This document shows, piece by piece, positions 37,672 through 48,198 of a stretch of 64,000 nt of DNA (the stretch's first letter is position 1; each line of letters opens with the position of its first letter). The stretch is from Novosphingobium chloroacetimidivorans (GTDB lineage: Bacteria; Pseudomonadota; Alphaproteobacteria; Sphingomonadales; Sphingomonadaceae): assembly GCF_014204535.1 (NCBI RefSeq), contig NZ_JACHLR010000018.1:35126-99125 (forward strand). Reading direction: 5' to 3'. The notes below the pieces were generated by a model. It ran no database searches and was not told the DNA's origin. It saw only the letters and a program-made list of their open reading frames with translations. The translations under genes were made by a program, and so were the position numbers.

Positions 37672-38711
37672 GCCTGCGACCCGTCGAGCAAGGGCGCGGG
37701 AGGCACGAGCGCGATCCCCGCCGCTTGCGCCACCGCCTCGGCCCACTGGGCGACCTTGTCGATCTCGTCGCCATGGGTCTGCGCGGCCGCGCTGTGCTCC
37801 GCTTCGCGCTCGGAGGCGGCGAACTGCGTGTCGGACTTGGAATGACGGGTGAAGGCTGGGCCCGCCACCATCCGCGCCGCCTCTCCCGGCTGAAGCGGCA
37901 GGCCGAACAGCGCCGCCAGGCGCGTCATCGCCGCCGCAGGATCGCGCATCAGGTCGGCACTGCTCAGCGTGCGCACGCGGGTATCGCCGAACTGCGACAC
38001 GAGCCGCGCGAACAGCGCCTGCTGCGCCAGCCAGCCCACCGCGGCAACTTGCAGGTCGCTGTGGCCAAGGTGGTCGCGCGGGGAGAAGCCCATGTCGATC
38101 AGCCGGTCGTCCAGCAGCCCCAGCAGCAAGGTGCGTACCCAGAGACGACCGTCCAACCCCTTCTTGGCGATCGAGGCCAGGTAGGTGCGCAGCGGCGCGT
38201 AGAGCAGGACCGCGCGGCTCTGCGGCCGCAGCGCCAGGATCGGCGCGGCAATGACACTCGCGATGTTGGAAGGCTTCACGATCACCGCCTCGCCCGGCGT
38301 GAACGGGCGCGCCAGCAGGGTCAGCGCGTCGTCCAGCACGGAGGCCATGTCCGGTCCCTGCCCGCCCCGCCGCTTCCAGCCGACGAGGTCGTTGAAGATC
38401 ACCGGCTCCTTCAGCCCCATCGCCCAGTCCGGCCGATCGAAGGCGCGCGCCAGCAGCGTCGAGCAGCAGTAAGCCGAGTGGAAGACGAAGTGCAACGGCG
38501 CAGTGCGAGGCACCATCGCCATCGCATCGGCGCGGCGCACCACCAGCGGCTCCAATCCTGGCGGCAAGTGCTCGTCGGTGAGGAACGTCGCCGTCCGATG
38601 CGCCTCGCGCGGGACGCGAACGAAGTGCACGGCATCATGCCCGGGATCATAGCGATGCGCGAGCCACGTCGCATCCGCCAGCAGGGGCGCCGTGGTCGAA
38701 GACAGGGTCAA
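37668..38711 (-). CDS. Sulfotransferase-fold P-loop protein B
   Basis: Using TTG 38711 the protein has 347 residues. The frame remains open far upstream, but there it runs antisense to the next gene; no ATG or GTG fits the start of homology. FVFHSAYCCSTLLAR (75-89) is the P-loop-like segment and aligns with that of protein A (29323-30294); MVAGPAFTRHSK near the C-terminus also matches. The P-loop is degenerate compared with PRSGTT. It is coupled by GTGA to beta-hydroxylase 1 and lies 81 bases from the divergent hydroxylase 2 start. Function is unknown, but it is probably tied to those hydroxylases. Confidence 0.7.
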   Translation of the reverse strand: MTLSSTTAPLLADATWLAHRYDPGHDAVHFVRVPREAHRTATFLTDEHLPPGLEPLVVRRADAMAMVPRTAPLHFVFHSAYCCSTLLARAFDRPDWAMGLKEPVIFNDLVGWKRRGGQGPDMASVLDDALTLLARPFTPGEAVIVKPSNIASVIAAPILALRPQSRAVLLYAPLRTYLASIAKKGLDGRLWVRTLLLGLLDDRLIDMGFSPRDHLGHSDLQVAAVGWLAQQALFARLVSQFGDTRVRTLSSADLMRDPAAAMTRLAALFGLPLQPGEAARMVAGPAFTRHSKSDTQFAASEREAEHSAAAQTHGDEIDKVAQWAEAVAQAAGIALVPPAPLLDGSQA

Positions 38712-38792
38712 GCGGCACCGCCGGGCATCCGCGATGGTTTGCAGGCTCGCCCCGATTTGTCCAGCGGCGGTCTGCGCGATATAGCCAGCGCC

Positions 38793-40079
38793 ATGAACCA
38801 GATCGAAGTCGAGCAGGCGTTGCGCGCTGCGGCAGGTGCGCGGCAGGCCGGGCAGATCGACCGTGCGGCGCGGCTCTATGGCGACGTGCTGACGAAGGCC
38901 GGCGAGCATCCGGTCGCGCTGAACGCGCTGGGCGTCATGGCGCTCGCCGCAGGCTCCTTCGCGCAAGCTGCGATCCTGTTCCGCAGGGCACTGGCGGTGG
39001 ACGCTGCGGCAATCGACTTGTGGCTCAATCTTGCCACTGCCCACCGCCACCAGGACGACGCGCCGGGCGAGCGATCGGCGCTGGCCGGCGCGCTCCGCCT
39101 CGATCAGCGGCACTTCATGGCAAACGTGCGCTTGGCCGAATTGTGCGAGCGGAGCGGCGACGCCAGCGGCGCGGCGGAGCGGTGGCGCGGCGTGCTGGCG
39201 ATGGCGCCGCTGATCGAGGAGCCGACGCCGGCGATGGCGGCCATGTTCGCGCATGCCCGCAGCTTTGTGGAGCAGCAGCAGGCCGGTTTCGCCGCTGCGG
39301 TCGACGCCGATCTCGCCCCTGTCCGCGCCAGCCACTCGGTCGGCGCGCGCCGGAGGTTCGACGCGTCGATCGACCATCTGCTCGGCCGCCGCCAGATCTA
39401 TCCCAACGTCTGCGCCGGGCTGCACATGCCCTTCCTGCCGGCAGACGAGTTCTTCGAGCGGCGGCACTTTCCCTGGCTGGATCAGCTGGAGCAAGCGACC
39501 GAGGCGATCACAGCCGAGTACCTCGCCCTGCGAGGTCGCCACGAAGGCGAGTTCAAGCCCTACGTCGCCATGGCCCCCGGCACGCCCGCCAACAAATGGA
39601 GCCCGCTGGACAACAAGCTCGACTGGGGCGCCTATCACTTGTGGCGGAATGGCGAGCGCGACGACGAGGCCTGCGCGCGCTGCCCGCGGACAACCGAGCT
39701 GGTCGAAGCGCTGCCTCTCGCGCGCATCCCCGGCCGCGCGCCGACGGTGTTCTTCTCGGTGCTGGAGCCTGGCGCGCACCTGCCTGCGCATACCGGCGTC
39801 AGCAACGTGCGCGCGATCATCCACCTGCCGCTCATAGTGCCGGATGGCTGCACCTTTCGCGTCGGCGGCGACACGCGCACCTGGCGCAAAGGGCAAGCCT
39901 GGGCCTTCGACGACACCATCGAGCACGAGGCATGGAACCGCTCGACCGAGCAGCGCGCGATCCTCATCTTCGACGTCTGGAACCCGCACCTGACCACCGC
40001 CGAGCAGGAGCTGCTGGCCGAGTTCTACCCGATCGCCGACCGCCACGGCTACGCCGCCCCCGATGATGCGGGCAGTTAA
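38793..40079 (+). CDS. TPR-fused aspartyl/asparaginyl beta-hydroxylase 2
   Basis: The 428-residue protein has TPR helices (about 5-140) and a C-terminal AspH domain with LPAHTGVSNVRAIIHLP (His333) and FDDTIEHEAWNRS (His378), the two iron ligands of this family. It shares the domain layout and much of the sequence of hydroxylase 1. The start is ATG 38793; the frame is open upstream to 37563 but that is antisense to gene B. It lies 239 bases before TonB receptor 2 on the same strand. It probably hydroxylates a peptide or protein substrate. Confidence 0.87.
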   Translation: MNQIEVEQALRAAAGARQAGQIDRAARLYGDVLTKAGEHPVALNALGVMALAAGSFAQAAILFRRALAVDAAAIDLWLNLATAHRHQDDAPGERSALAGALRLDQRHFMANVRLAELCERSGDASGAAERWRGVLAMAPLIEEPTPAMAAMFAHARSFVEQQQAGFAAAVDADLAPVRASHSVGARRRFDASIDHLLGRRQIYPNVCAGLHMPFLPADEFFERRHFPWLDQLEQATEAITAEYLALRGRHEGEFKPYVAMAPGTPANKWSPLDNKLDWGAYHLWRNGERDDEACARCPRTTELVEALPLARIPGRAPTVFFSVLEPGAHLPAHTGVSNVRAIIHLPLIVPDGCTFRVGGDTRTWRKGQAWAFDDTIEHEAWNRSTEQRAILIFDVWNPHLTTAEQELLAEFYPIADRHGYAAPDDAGS

Positions 40080-40318
40080 GGCACACTAAGAACGCCTCGC
40101 AAGCTGTTCGTTAAGTTTCGTTAAAACTTCCGGTGTGTCCTCTACGCCACAGCCCGGATACCAAGTTTCACGCTTCAACCTTAGTGATTGTCACAGCGTG
40201 CCAAGCTTGCAACACAACGTCTCATAGCGGGACGCTCATCGCGTCCTAAGCTGATTCCGGCCCGACCTGATAGGCGAAATCAGGCGTCGGCTGGGTTGCA
40301 TGAAGGGACACACAACAA

Positions 40319-43300
40319 GTGGCATCATCTTTCACCAAGGCTGCGCTGCGTGGCGCAACCAGCCTCACCGTCTTCGCGGTGCTAGGCTCGACGGCTGCGT
40401 TCGCGCAGGCGACGGATGCCGGCACGAGCACCACGGCTGCCGATGAGGCACCTGCCGACACCGGTGCGATCATCGTGACCGGTTCGCGCATCCGCTCGGC
40501 CAACCTCGAATCGACCAATCCAGTCACGGTCGTCTCGGGTGAGCAGTTCTTCCAGACGGGCCAGGTCTCGGTGGGCGACGTGCTCAACGAACTGCCGCAG
40601 CTGCGCAACACCTTCAGCCAGCAGAACTCGACCCGCTTCCTCGGCACCCGTGGCCTGAACCTGGTCGACCTGCGTGGTCTTGGCACCTCGCGCACGCTGG
40701 TGCTGGTCAACGGCCGTCGTCATGTCGCCGGCGACATCCTGTCCACAGGTGTTTCGGTCGACACCAACACGATCCCGACCGACCTGATCCAGAGCGTCGA
40801 AGTCCTCACCGGCGGCGCTTCGGCTGTGTACGGTTCGGACGCGATCGCCGGCGTCGTGAACTTCAAGCTGAAGACCGACTACGAAGGCGTCCAGGTCCGC
40901 GGCAACGCGGGCATTTCGAAATACAACGACGCAGGCAACCAGTACATCTCGCTGCTCGCCGGCAAGAACTTCGCTGACGGCCGAGGCAACATCGCGCTGA
41001 ACCTCGAGTTCGCACACCAGTCCCAGTACGATGCAACCGGCCGTCCGCTCGCGCGTAACAACGGCTTCGTGACCACCGACACTGATCCGGCCAGCGCACC
41101 CAGCGACGGCATATCGGATCGTCAGTTCTTCCGCGATATCCGCAGCGGCACGATCTCTCTGGGCGGCCTGACCGCGTTCCGGTATGGTGGCGCAACCGGC
41201 CCGTGCGGTGGAGGCGGTGGGTCGGCCTTCACCTGCAACTCGCTGTTCGCGCCTGGTGGCGGTCTGATCGCGCAAACCGGCGATCGTGTCGGCATTGGCC
41301 CAACGGGTGCTTTCATCGGCGGCAACGGATCGACCAGCCGCGAAGGCCAGCTGCTGACCTTCACCCCCGACCTGAAGCGCTACTCGGTCAATTTGCTGGG
41401 TCACTTTGAGGTCAGCCCCGCGTTCGTGCCGTTCTTCGAAGCGAAGTACGTGCGCACCGAAGCACAGGGTTCGCAGAGCGGTCCGTTCTTCTCGCAGGGC
41501 ACCACGTTGGGTCGGTTCGGCTCGACTGCCGGCGCGGGTACCGGCGCAAGCTCCATCGGCGGCTTCGCCGGCGGCGCCGACCGCTCGTTCATCAACGGAA
41601 CCTACACCACGGCAGGCGTTCCCGTGAACTCGGGCGTCAATCGCGAAGGCATCCGCCTCGACAACCCGTATCTGTCGGCCACGGCGCGCGCTACGCTCGC
41701 CGCGCAGCTCACCGCCGCGATCAACTCGGGCGTCAATCCAAACACCGGCATCGCCTTTACCTCGGGCGGTGTGACGGCGGAGCAGGCCGCCGCCAATCGG
41801 GATGCCTCCCTGGCCCAGGTCGCAGCAGGTACCTACCGCTTTGGCCTTCGCCGCAACTGGGTCGATCTCGGCATCCGTGACGAGCAGATCAAGCGCGAAA
41901 CCTATCGCGCCGTGATCGGCGTGCGTGGCGACTTCAACGAGGATTGGAACTACGAAGTTGCCGTCAACTACGGCGAGTTTCGCGAGAAGAACCTGATCCA
42001 GGGCAATATCAACGCACAGCGCTTCCTGCTCGCACAGGACACCGTGCGCGATGCCTCGGGGACAATCCGCTGCCGTGCGCAGGTCGACGGCCGCTACGGC
42101 GGCACGGACGTCGGCGGCAATCCGGCGCAGCTGGCTTCCGACATCGCGGCATGCGTTCCGCTCAACCCGTTCGGCCAGGGCTCGGTCAGCGACGCGGCGC
42201 GCAACTACCTGCTTGTCCCCTCGCGGGCTTCGGGCAAGATCACACAGCTGGACATCAACGCCTTCGTTTCAGGCGACTCCAGCCAGCTGTTTGAACTACC
42301 CGGCGGCCCAATCGGTTTCTCGGTGGGCGGTGAATACCGCCGCGAGACCAACCGTTATGACCTCGATGACTTCACCCAGGCTGGGTACGCTTTTTACAAC
42401 GCCATTCCGTCCCTGACGGCGCCGTCGTTCGAAGTGAAGGAAGTCTACGGCGAACTGCGCGTGCCGATCCTGAAGGACGTGCCGTTCTTCCAGGAACTGA
42501 CGCTGACCGGCAACGGCCGTATAGCCGACTACAAGGGCGCGACCGGCACGGTCTACGCCTACGGTGGTGGCATCGATTGGCGTCCGATCCAGGACGTGCG
42601 CTTCCGCGGGACGTACTCTCGTTCGGTGCGCGCACCTAACCTGACCGAGCTGTATTCGGCACAGGGCCAGAACTTCGCCCCCAGCTTCGTGGATCCTTGT
42701 TCCGCGCGCAACATCGGCACCGGTTCCGCCAACCGCGCCGCCAACTGCGCCGCAGCGGGCGTGCCGACCAGCTACGACTATGTCTACCTGTCGTCGCTGG
42801 AGACGGTTTCGGGCGGCAATCCGCTGCTCGGCGCCGAGAAGTCGGACTCCTACACCGCTGGTGTGGTGTTCACTCCGACCTTCGTTCCGGGTCTGTCGAT
42901 CTCGGTCGATTACTTCGACATCACGGTCAACAACGTGATCGCGTCGGTTAACGCCCAGCAAGTCGCGAACCTGTGCTACGACTCGTCTTCGCTTAGCAAT
43001 CAGTTCTGCAGCCTCTTCCAGCGCGCCGGCGCTTCGGGTGGTCCGAACGGCGAGCAGGCGTTCCAGATCCTGCAGGGCAGCCTGCTGGAATCGACCGCTA
43101 ACTTCGCCAAGCTGAAGGCGCGCGGTATCGACACCAAGATCGAGTATCGTCACAGCTTCGACTGGGGTCAGCTGAACCTGGGCGTGAACTACACCCGCAC
43201 GCTGCAGCGCGACGACTTCACCAATCCGGACGATCCGGACTTCAAGGATCGCATCCTGGGTGAGCTCGGCGATCCGAAGAACGAGGTTAACCTGAACAGC

Positions 43301-43648
43301 AGCCTCAAGGTCGGTCGCGTCACGTTCGGTTACCAGCTGCGCTGGATCGACAAGATGTACCTCAACACCTACGAGGACTATAACGAGCTGAACGGTCTGC
43401 CGCCGCAGAATACGGACTTCTACTCCCAGGCCAAGTACCCGGACGTGTTCTACCACGACCTGCGTCTCGACTATGAAGTCTCCGATCAGTACAACCTGAC
43501 GCTGGGCATCGACAACGTCGGCAACAAGATGCCGCCATTCGGCCTCACCGGCGTCGGCAACGGCCTCAACACCGCTGCGGACGGTGGCGCCGGTATCTAC
43601 GACGTGCGAGGCCGCTACATGTATGCAGCGTTCCTCGCCAAGTTCTGA
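40319..43648 (+). CDS. TonB-dependent receptor 2
   Basis: The 1109-residue outer-membrane receptor starts at GTG 40319, preceded by AAGGGA, with a signal peptide ending AAFAQ. It has a TonB-box-like IIVTGSRIR, a plug domain (LNELPQLRNTF, LVLVNGRRHVAGD) and a barrel ending YAAFLAKF. Barrel repeats such as SVRAPNLTELYSAQG and TPTFVPGLSISVDYF resemble those of receptor 1, so the two are related but not recent duplicates. A terminator hairpin follows at 43674 and a prolyl-hydroxylase-like gene lies downstream. Ligand unknown. Confidence 0.93.
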   Translation: MASSFTKAALRGATSLTVFAVLGSTAAFAQATDAGTSTTAADEAPADTGAIIVTGSRIRSANLESTNPVTVVSGEQFFQTGQVSVGDVLNELPQLRNTFSQQNSTRFLGTRGLNLVDLRGLGTSRTLVLVNGRRHVAGDILSTGVSVDTNTIPTDLIQSVEVLTGGASAVYGSDAIAGVVNFKLKTDYEGVQVRGNAGISKYNDAGNQYISLLAGKNFADGRGNIALNLEFAHQSQYDATGRPLARNNGFVTTDTDPASAPSDGISDRQFFRDIRSGTISLGGLTAFRYGGATGPCGGGGGSAFTCNSLFAPGGGLIAQTGDRVGIGPTGAFIGGNGSTSREGQLLTFTPDLKRYSVNLLGHFEVSPAFVPFFEAKYVRTEAQGSQSGPFFSQGTTLGRFGSTAGAGTGASSIGGFAGGADRSFINGTYTTAGVPVNSGVNREGIRLDNPYLSATARATLAAQLTAAINSGVNPNTGIAFTSGGVTAEQAAANRDASLAQVAAGTYRFGLRRNWVDLGIRDEQIKRETYRAVIGVRGDFNEDWNYEVAVNYGEFREKNLIQGNINAQRFLLAQDTVRDASGTIRCRAQVDGRYGGTDVGGNPAQLASDIAACVPLNPFGQGSVSDAARNYLLVPSRASGKITQLDINAFVSGDSSQLFELPGGPIGFSVGGEYRRETNRYDLDDFTQAGYAFYNAIPSLTAPSFEVKEVYGELRVPILKDVPFFQELTLTGNGRIADYKGATGTVYAYGGGIDWRPIQDVRFRGTYSRSVRAPNLTELYSAQGQNFAPSFVDPCSARNIGTGSANRAANCAAAGVPTSYDYVYLSSLETVSGGNPLLGAEKSDSYTAGVVFTPTFVPGLSISVDYFDITVNNVIASVNAQQVANLCYDSSSLSNQFCSLFQRAGASGGPNGEQAFQILQGSLLESTANFAKLKARGIDTKIEYRHSFDWGQLNLGVNYTRTLQRDDFTNPDDPDFKDRILGELGDPKNEVNLNSSLKVGRVTFGYQLRWIDKMYLNTYEDYNELNGLPPQNTDFYSQAKYPDVFYHDLRLDYEVSDQYNLTLGIDNVGNKMPPFGLTGVGNGLNTAADGGAGIYDVRGRYMYAAFLAKF

Positions 43649-43673
43649 TCTTTCTACCAAGGAACTGCGCGAA

Positions 43674-43703
43674 GGGGTCGGAACCGGTGTTCCGGCCCCT
43701 TTT
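43674..43703 (+). terminator. Rho-independent terminator of TonB receptor 2
   Basis: GGGGTCGGAAC and GTTCCGGCCCC form an eleven-base-pair stem (one G-T pair) around a CGGT loop, followed by TTTT and a further T-rich stretch. Confidence 0.85.
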
Positions 43704-43722
43704 CGTTTGCTAGCACAGCCTT

Positions 43723-44721
43723 ATGACCCGGGGCACGCACAACACCATTGCCGATGAAGCCGGCGCACTCGCACTGCGCGGCTCGGTGACGCAGGCCTAT
43801 CGCCTGCTCGAACAGGGCGTGGCGGCGAACGACGGCATCGCGGCGGCAACGTTGGCTGATTGGCGCCTGTCGGGTCAGATCATCCGGCGCGACCTTGCTC
43901 TCGCGCGCGACCTCTACGGCCGGGCAGCCGCGCTTGGCGTCGATAATGTAGCGCCCATCCATATTGCCATGCTTGCCAACGGCGCCGGGGGGACACCGCG
44001 CAAGTGGCAGCAAGCGCTTGCCCTGCTTCGGTCTCGCACTACCCTGGACACAGCGGCGGCTCGCCAGCTTCGAGTGCTCGATGCCATGGCGCTGACTGAA
44101 GATGGCGATCCCACAAGCACGCCGCACGTCACGCCCGCGCACCAATCGCCGCCCATAGGGACCCTTGCCGGCTTCCTCACCGCCGCCGAGTGCACATACC
44201 TCATCGATTGCGCCGCATCGTCGATGCAGCCTTCGGTGGTGATCCACCCGCAGACGGGTGCGTTCGTGCGCGATCCGGTGCGCACGGCAAAGTCGGCCGG
44301 CTTTCCTTTCGTGCTGGAAGACCCCGTGCTGCACGCCATCAACCGCCGCATCGCAGCAGCGACGGGCACGACATACGAGCAAGGCGAGCCGCTGCAGGTC
44401 CTGCGCTACGATGCAGGAGACGAATACAAGCTCCACAGCGACGCGCTGCCGCCGGGCCAAAACCAGCGCACCACTACCTTCCTGGTCGCGCTGAACGACG
44501 CGTACGACGGCGGCGAAACCGATTTCCCGCGAGTGCCATACCGCTGGCGGGGCAAGCCGGGCGACGCGCTCTGTTTCGCCAACGTCGATGCCGCTGGCGG
44601 GCCGGACCCAATGGCCTGGCATAGCGGCAACCCGGTCACTCGTGGTACCAAGTTCCTGCTGTCGAAGTGGATCCGCCAGCACCCGCTGGACCTCAGCGGG
44701 CCGCCGGGCCGGCCGTTCTGA
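43723..44721 (+). CDS. Prolyl-4-hydroxylase-like 2OG-Fe(II) oxygenase with Sel1-like repeats
   Basis: The 332-residue protein has an N-terminal alpha-helical Sel1/TPR-like part (about 10-115) and a C-terminal P4Hc domain. The iron triad is HSD (His238, Asp240) and His300 in AWHSGNPVTRG, and Lys310 should bind 2-oxoglutarate. YDGGETDFPR is another P4Hc hallmark. It should hydroxylate a proline or similar residue in an unknown substrate. It begins 74 bases after receptor 2, beyond the terminator, and is convergent with clpB. Confidence 0.9.
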   Translation: MTRGTHNTIADEAGALALRGSVTQAYRLLEQGVAANDGIAAATLADWRLSGQIIRRDLALARDLYGRAAALGVDNVAPIHIAMLANGAGGTPRKWQQALALLRSRTTLDTAAARQLRVLDAMALTEDGDPTSTPHVTPAHQSPPIGTLAGFLTAAECTYLIDCAASSMQPSVVIHPQTGAFVRDPVRTAKSAGFPFVLEDPVLHAINRRIAAATGTTYEQGEPLQVLRYDAGDEYKLHSDALPPGQNQRTTTFLVALNDAYDGGETDFPRVPYRWRGKPGDALCFANVDAAGGPDPMAWHSGNPVTRGTKFLLSKWIRQHPLDLSGPPGRPF

Positions 44722-44730
44722 CCGGCCCGG
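44704..44730. terminator. Perfect inverted repeat between convergent gene ends
   Basis: CCGGGCCGG and CCGGCCCGG form a nine-base-pair stem around a nine-base loop that includes the stop codon of the oxygenase gene. It lies directly before the clpB stop on the other strand. No T-run is seen on either strand, so termination is only suggested by its position. Confidence 0.4.
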
Positions 44731-44736
44731 GAGACC

Positions 44737-47316
<2,580 letters not shown>

Positions 47317-47342
47317 GGTGGGACGTATCCTCCTGTTGCCGC

Positions 47343-47372
47343 AGATGTGGTGTGGCCTAATGGCAACACAAG
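47343..47372 (-). promoter_or_regulatory. Candidate heat-shock (sigma-32) promoter of clpB
   Basis: On the minus strand CTTGTGT is separated by 15 bases from CCACATCT, a fair match to the CTTGAAA and CCCCATNT boxes of alphaproteobacterial RpoH promoters. It sits 26 to 56 bases before the clpB start. clpB is usually heat-shock controlled, which supports the call. Confidence 0.5.
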
Positions 47373-47481
47373 AGTGCGGCGCCGGAAATTTGCTCTGCGA
47401 TCGCGTGATAGCGCTCCGCCATGCTGAAGCTGCCTCCGTATGACGGGTGTGGGAAGCGCTAGGGTCTGCTACCCTCCGCCG

Positions 47482-48198
47482 ATGTACCAGCTCGACGCCG
47501 TGCACGTATCCTTCGGTGGGGTGGAAGCCCTTGCGCCGACCAGCCTGAGCATCGCGAAAGGCGAAACGCTGGTGCTGCTCGGGCCTTCGGGGTCGGGCAA
47601 GTCGACGCTGCTGCGCTGCCTGATCGGCCTTTCCCCTTACGATGGCACGATCCGCTTGGATGGCGCGCCGGTGCGTGACTGGCGCGCGGTGCGGCGGCGC
47701 CTGGGCTACGTGATACAGGAGGGCGGGCTATTCCCACACCTGTCGGCACGCGGCAACGTGGTGCTGGCGGCGCGCGAGTTCGGCTGGGAAACCAGCCGGA
47801 TCGAAGCGCGCGTGATGGAACTGGCGCAGCTGGTCGGCCTGGACGACGAGCAGCTCGCGCGCTTCCCTGCGCAACTCTCGGGTGGGCAACGCCAGAGGGT
47901 GGCGATGATGCGCGCGCTGATGCTGGGGCCCGACGCCTTGCTGCTGGACGAGCCACTCTCCGCGCTCGACCCGGTGACGCGGCTGCGGCTCGCCGGAGAG
48001 CTGCGCGACATCTTCGCGCGGTTGGGGATGACAGTGGTTATGGTCACGCACTCGCTGCGCGAGGCGCGCTTCTTCGGTGGTCGCGCAATACTGATGCGGG
48101 ATGGGCGGATCGTGCAGCAAGGCCCCGTCGCCGAGTTGGAGAGCGCGCCGGCCGACGAGTTCGTCGCCGAGTTCCTGGCTGCGGAGTCGGCGTTGTGA
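47482..48198 (+). CDS. ABC transporter ATPase, osmoprotectant (OpuC/ProV)-type
   Basis: The 238-residue ATPase has Walker A GPSGSGKST, signature LSGGQRQRV and Walker B ALLLDEPLSALDP. It lacks the C-terminal CBS domains that many ProV/OpuCA proteins carry. The partner gene encodes a quaternary-amine-type binding protein fused to a permease and overlaps by GTGA, which places this ATPase in the glycine betaine/choline/carnitine importer group. ATG 47482 gives the standard N-terminus; an upstream in-frame start at 47440 has no support. Confidence 0.88.
   Translation: MYQLDAVHVSFGGVEALAPTSLSIAKGETLVLLGPSGSGKSTLLRCLIGLSPYDGTIRLDGAPVRDWRAVRRRLGYVIQEGGLFPHLSARGNVVLAAREFGWETSRIEARVMELAQLVGLDDEQLARFPAQLSGGQRQRVAMMRALMLGPDALLLDEPLSALDPVTRLRLAGELRDIFARLGMTVVMVTHSLREARFFGGRAILMRDGRIVQQGPVAELESAPADEFVAEFLAAESAL

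Noticed and set aside
37563..38792. Upstream extension of hydroxylase 2 to 838 residues
   Set aside because: The extension is antisense to protein B and contains no domain; the ATG at 38793 begins the TPR region.
38712..40046. Upstream extension of protein B to 792 residues
   Set aside because: It runs antisense to hydroxylase 2, whose iron-binding motifs are intact.
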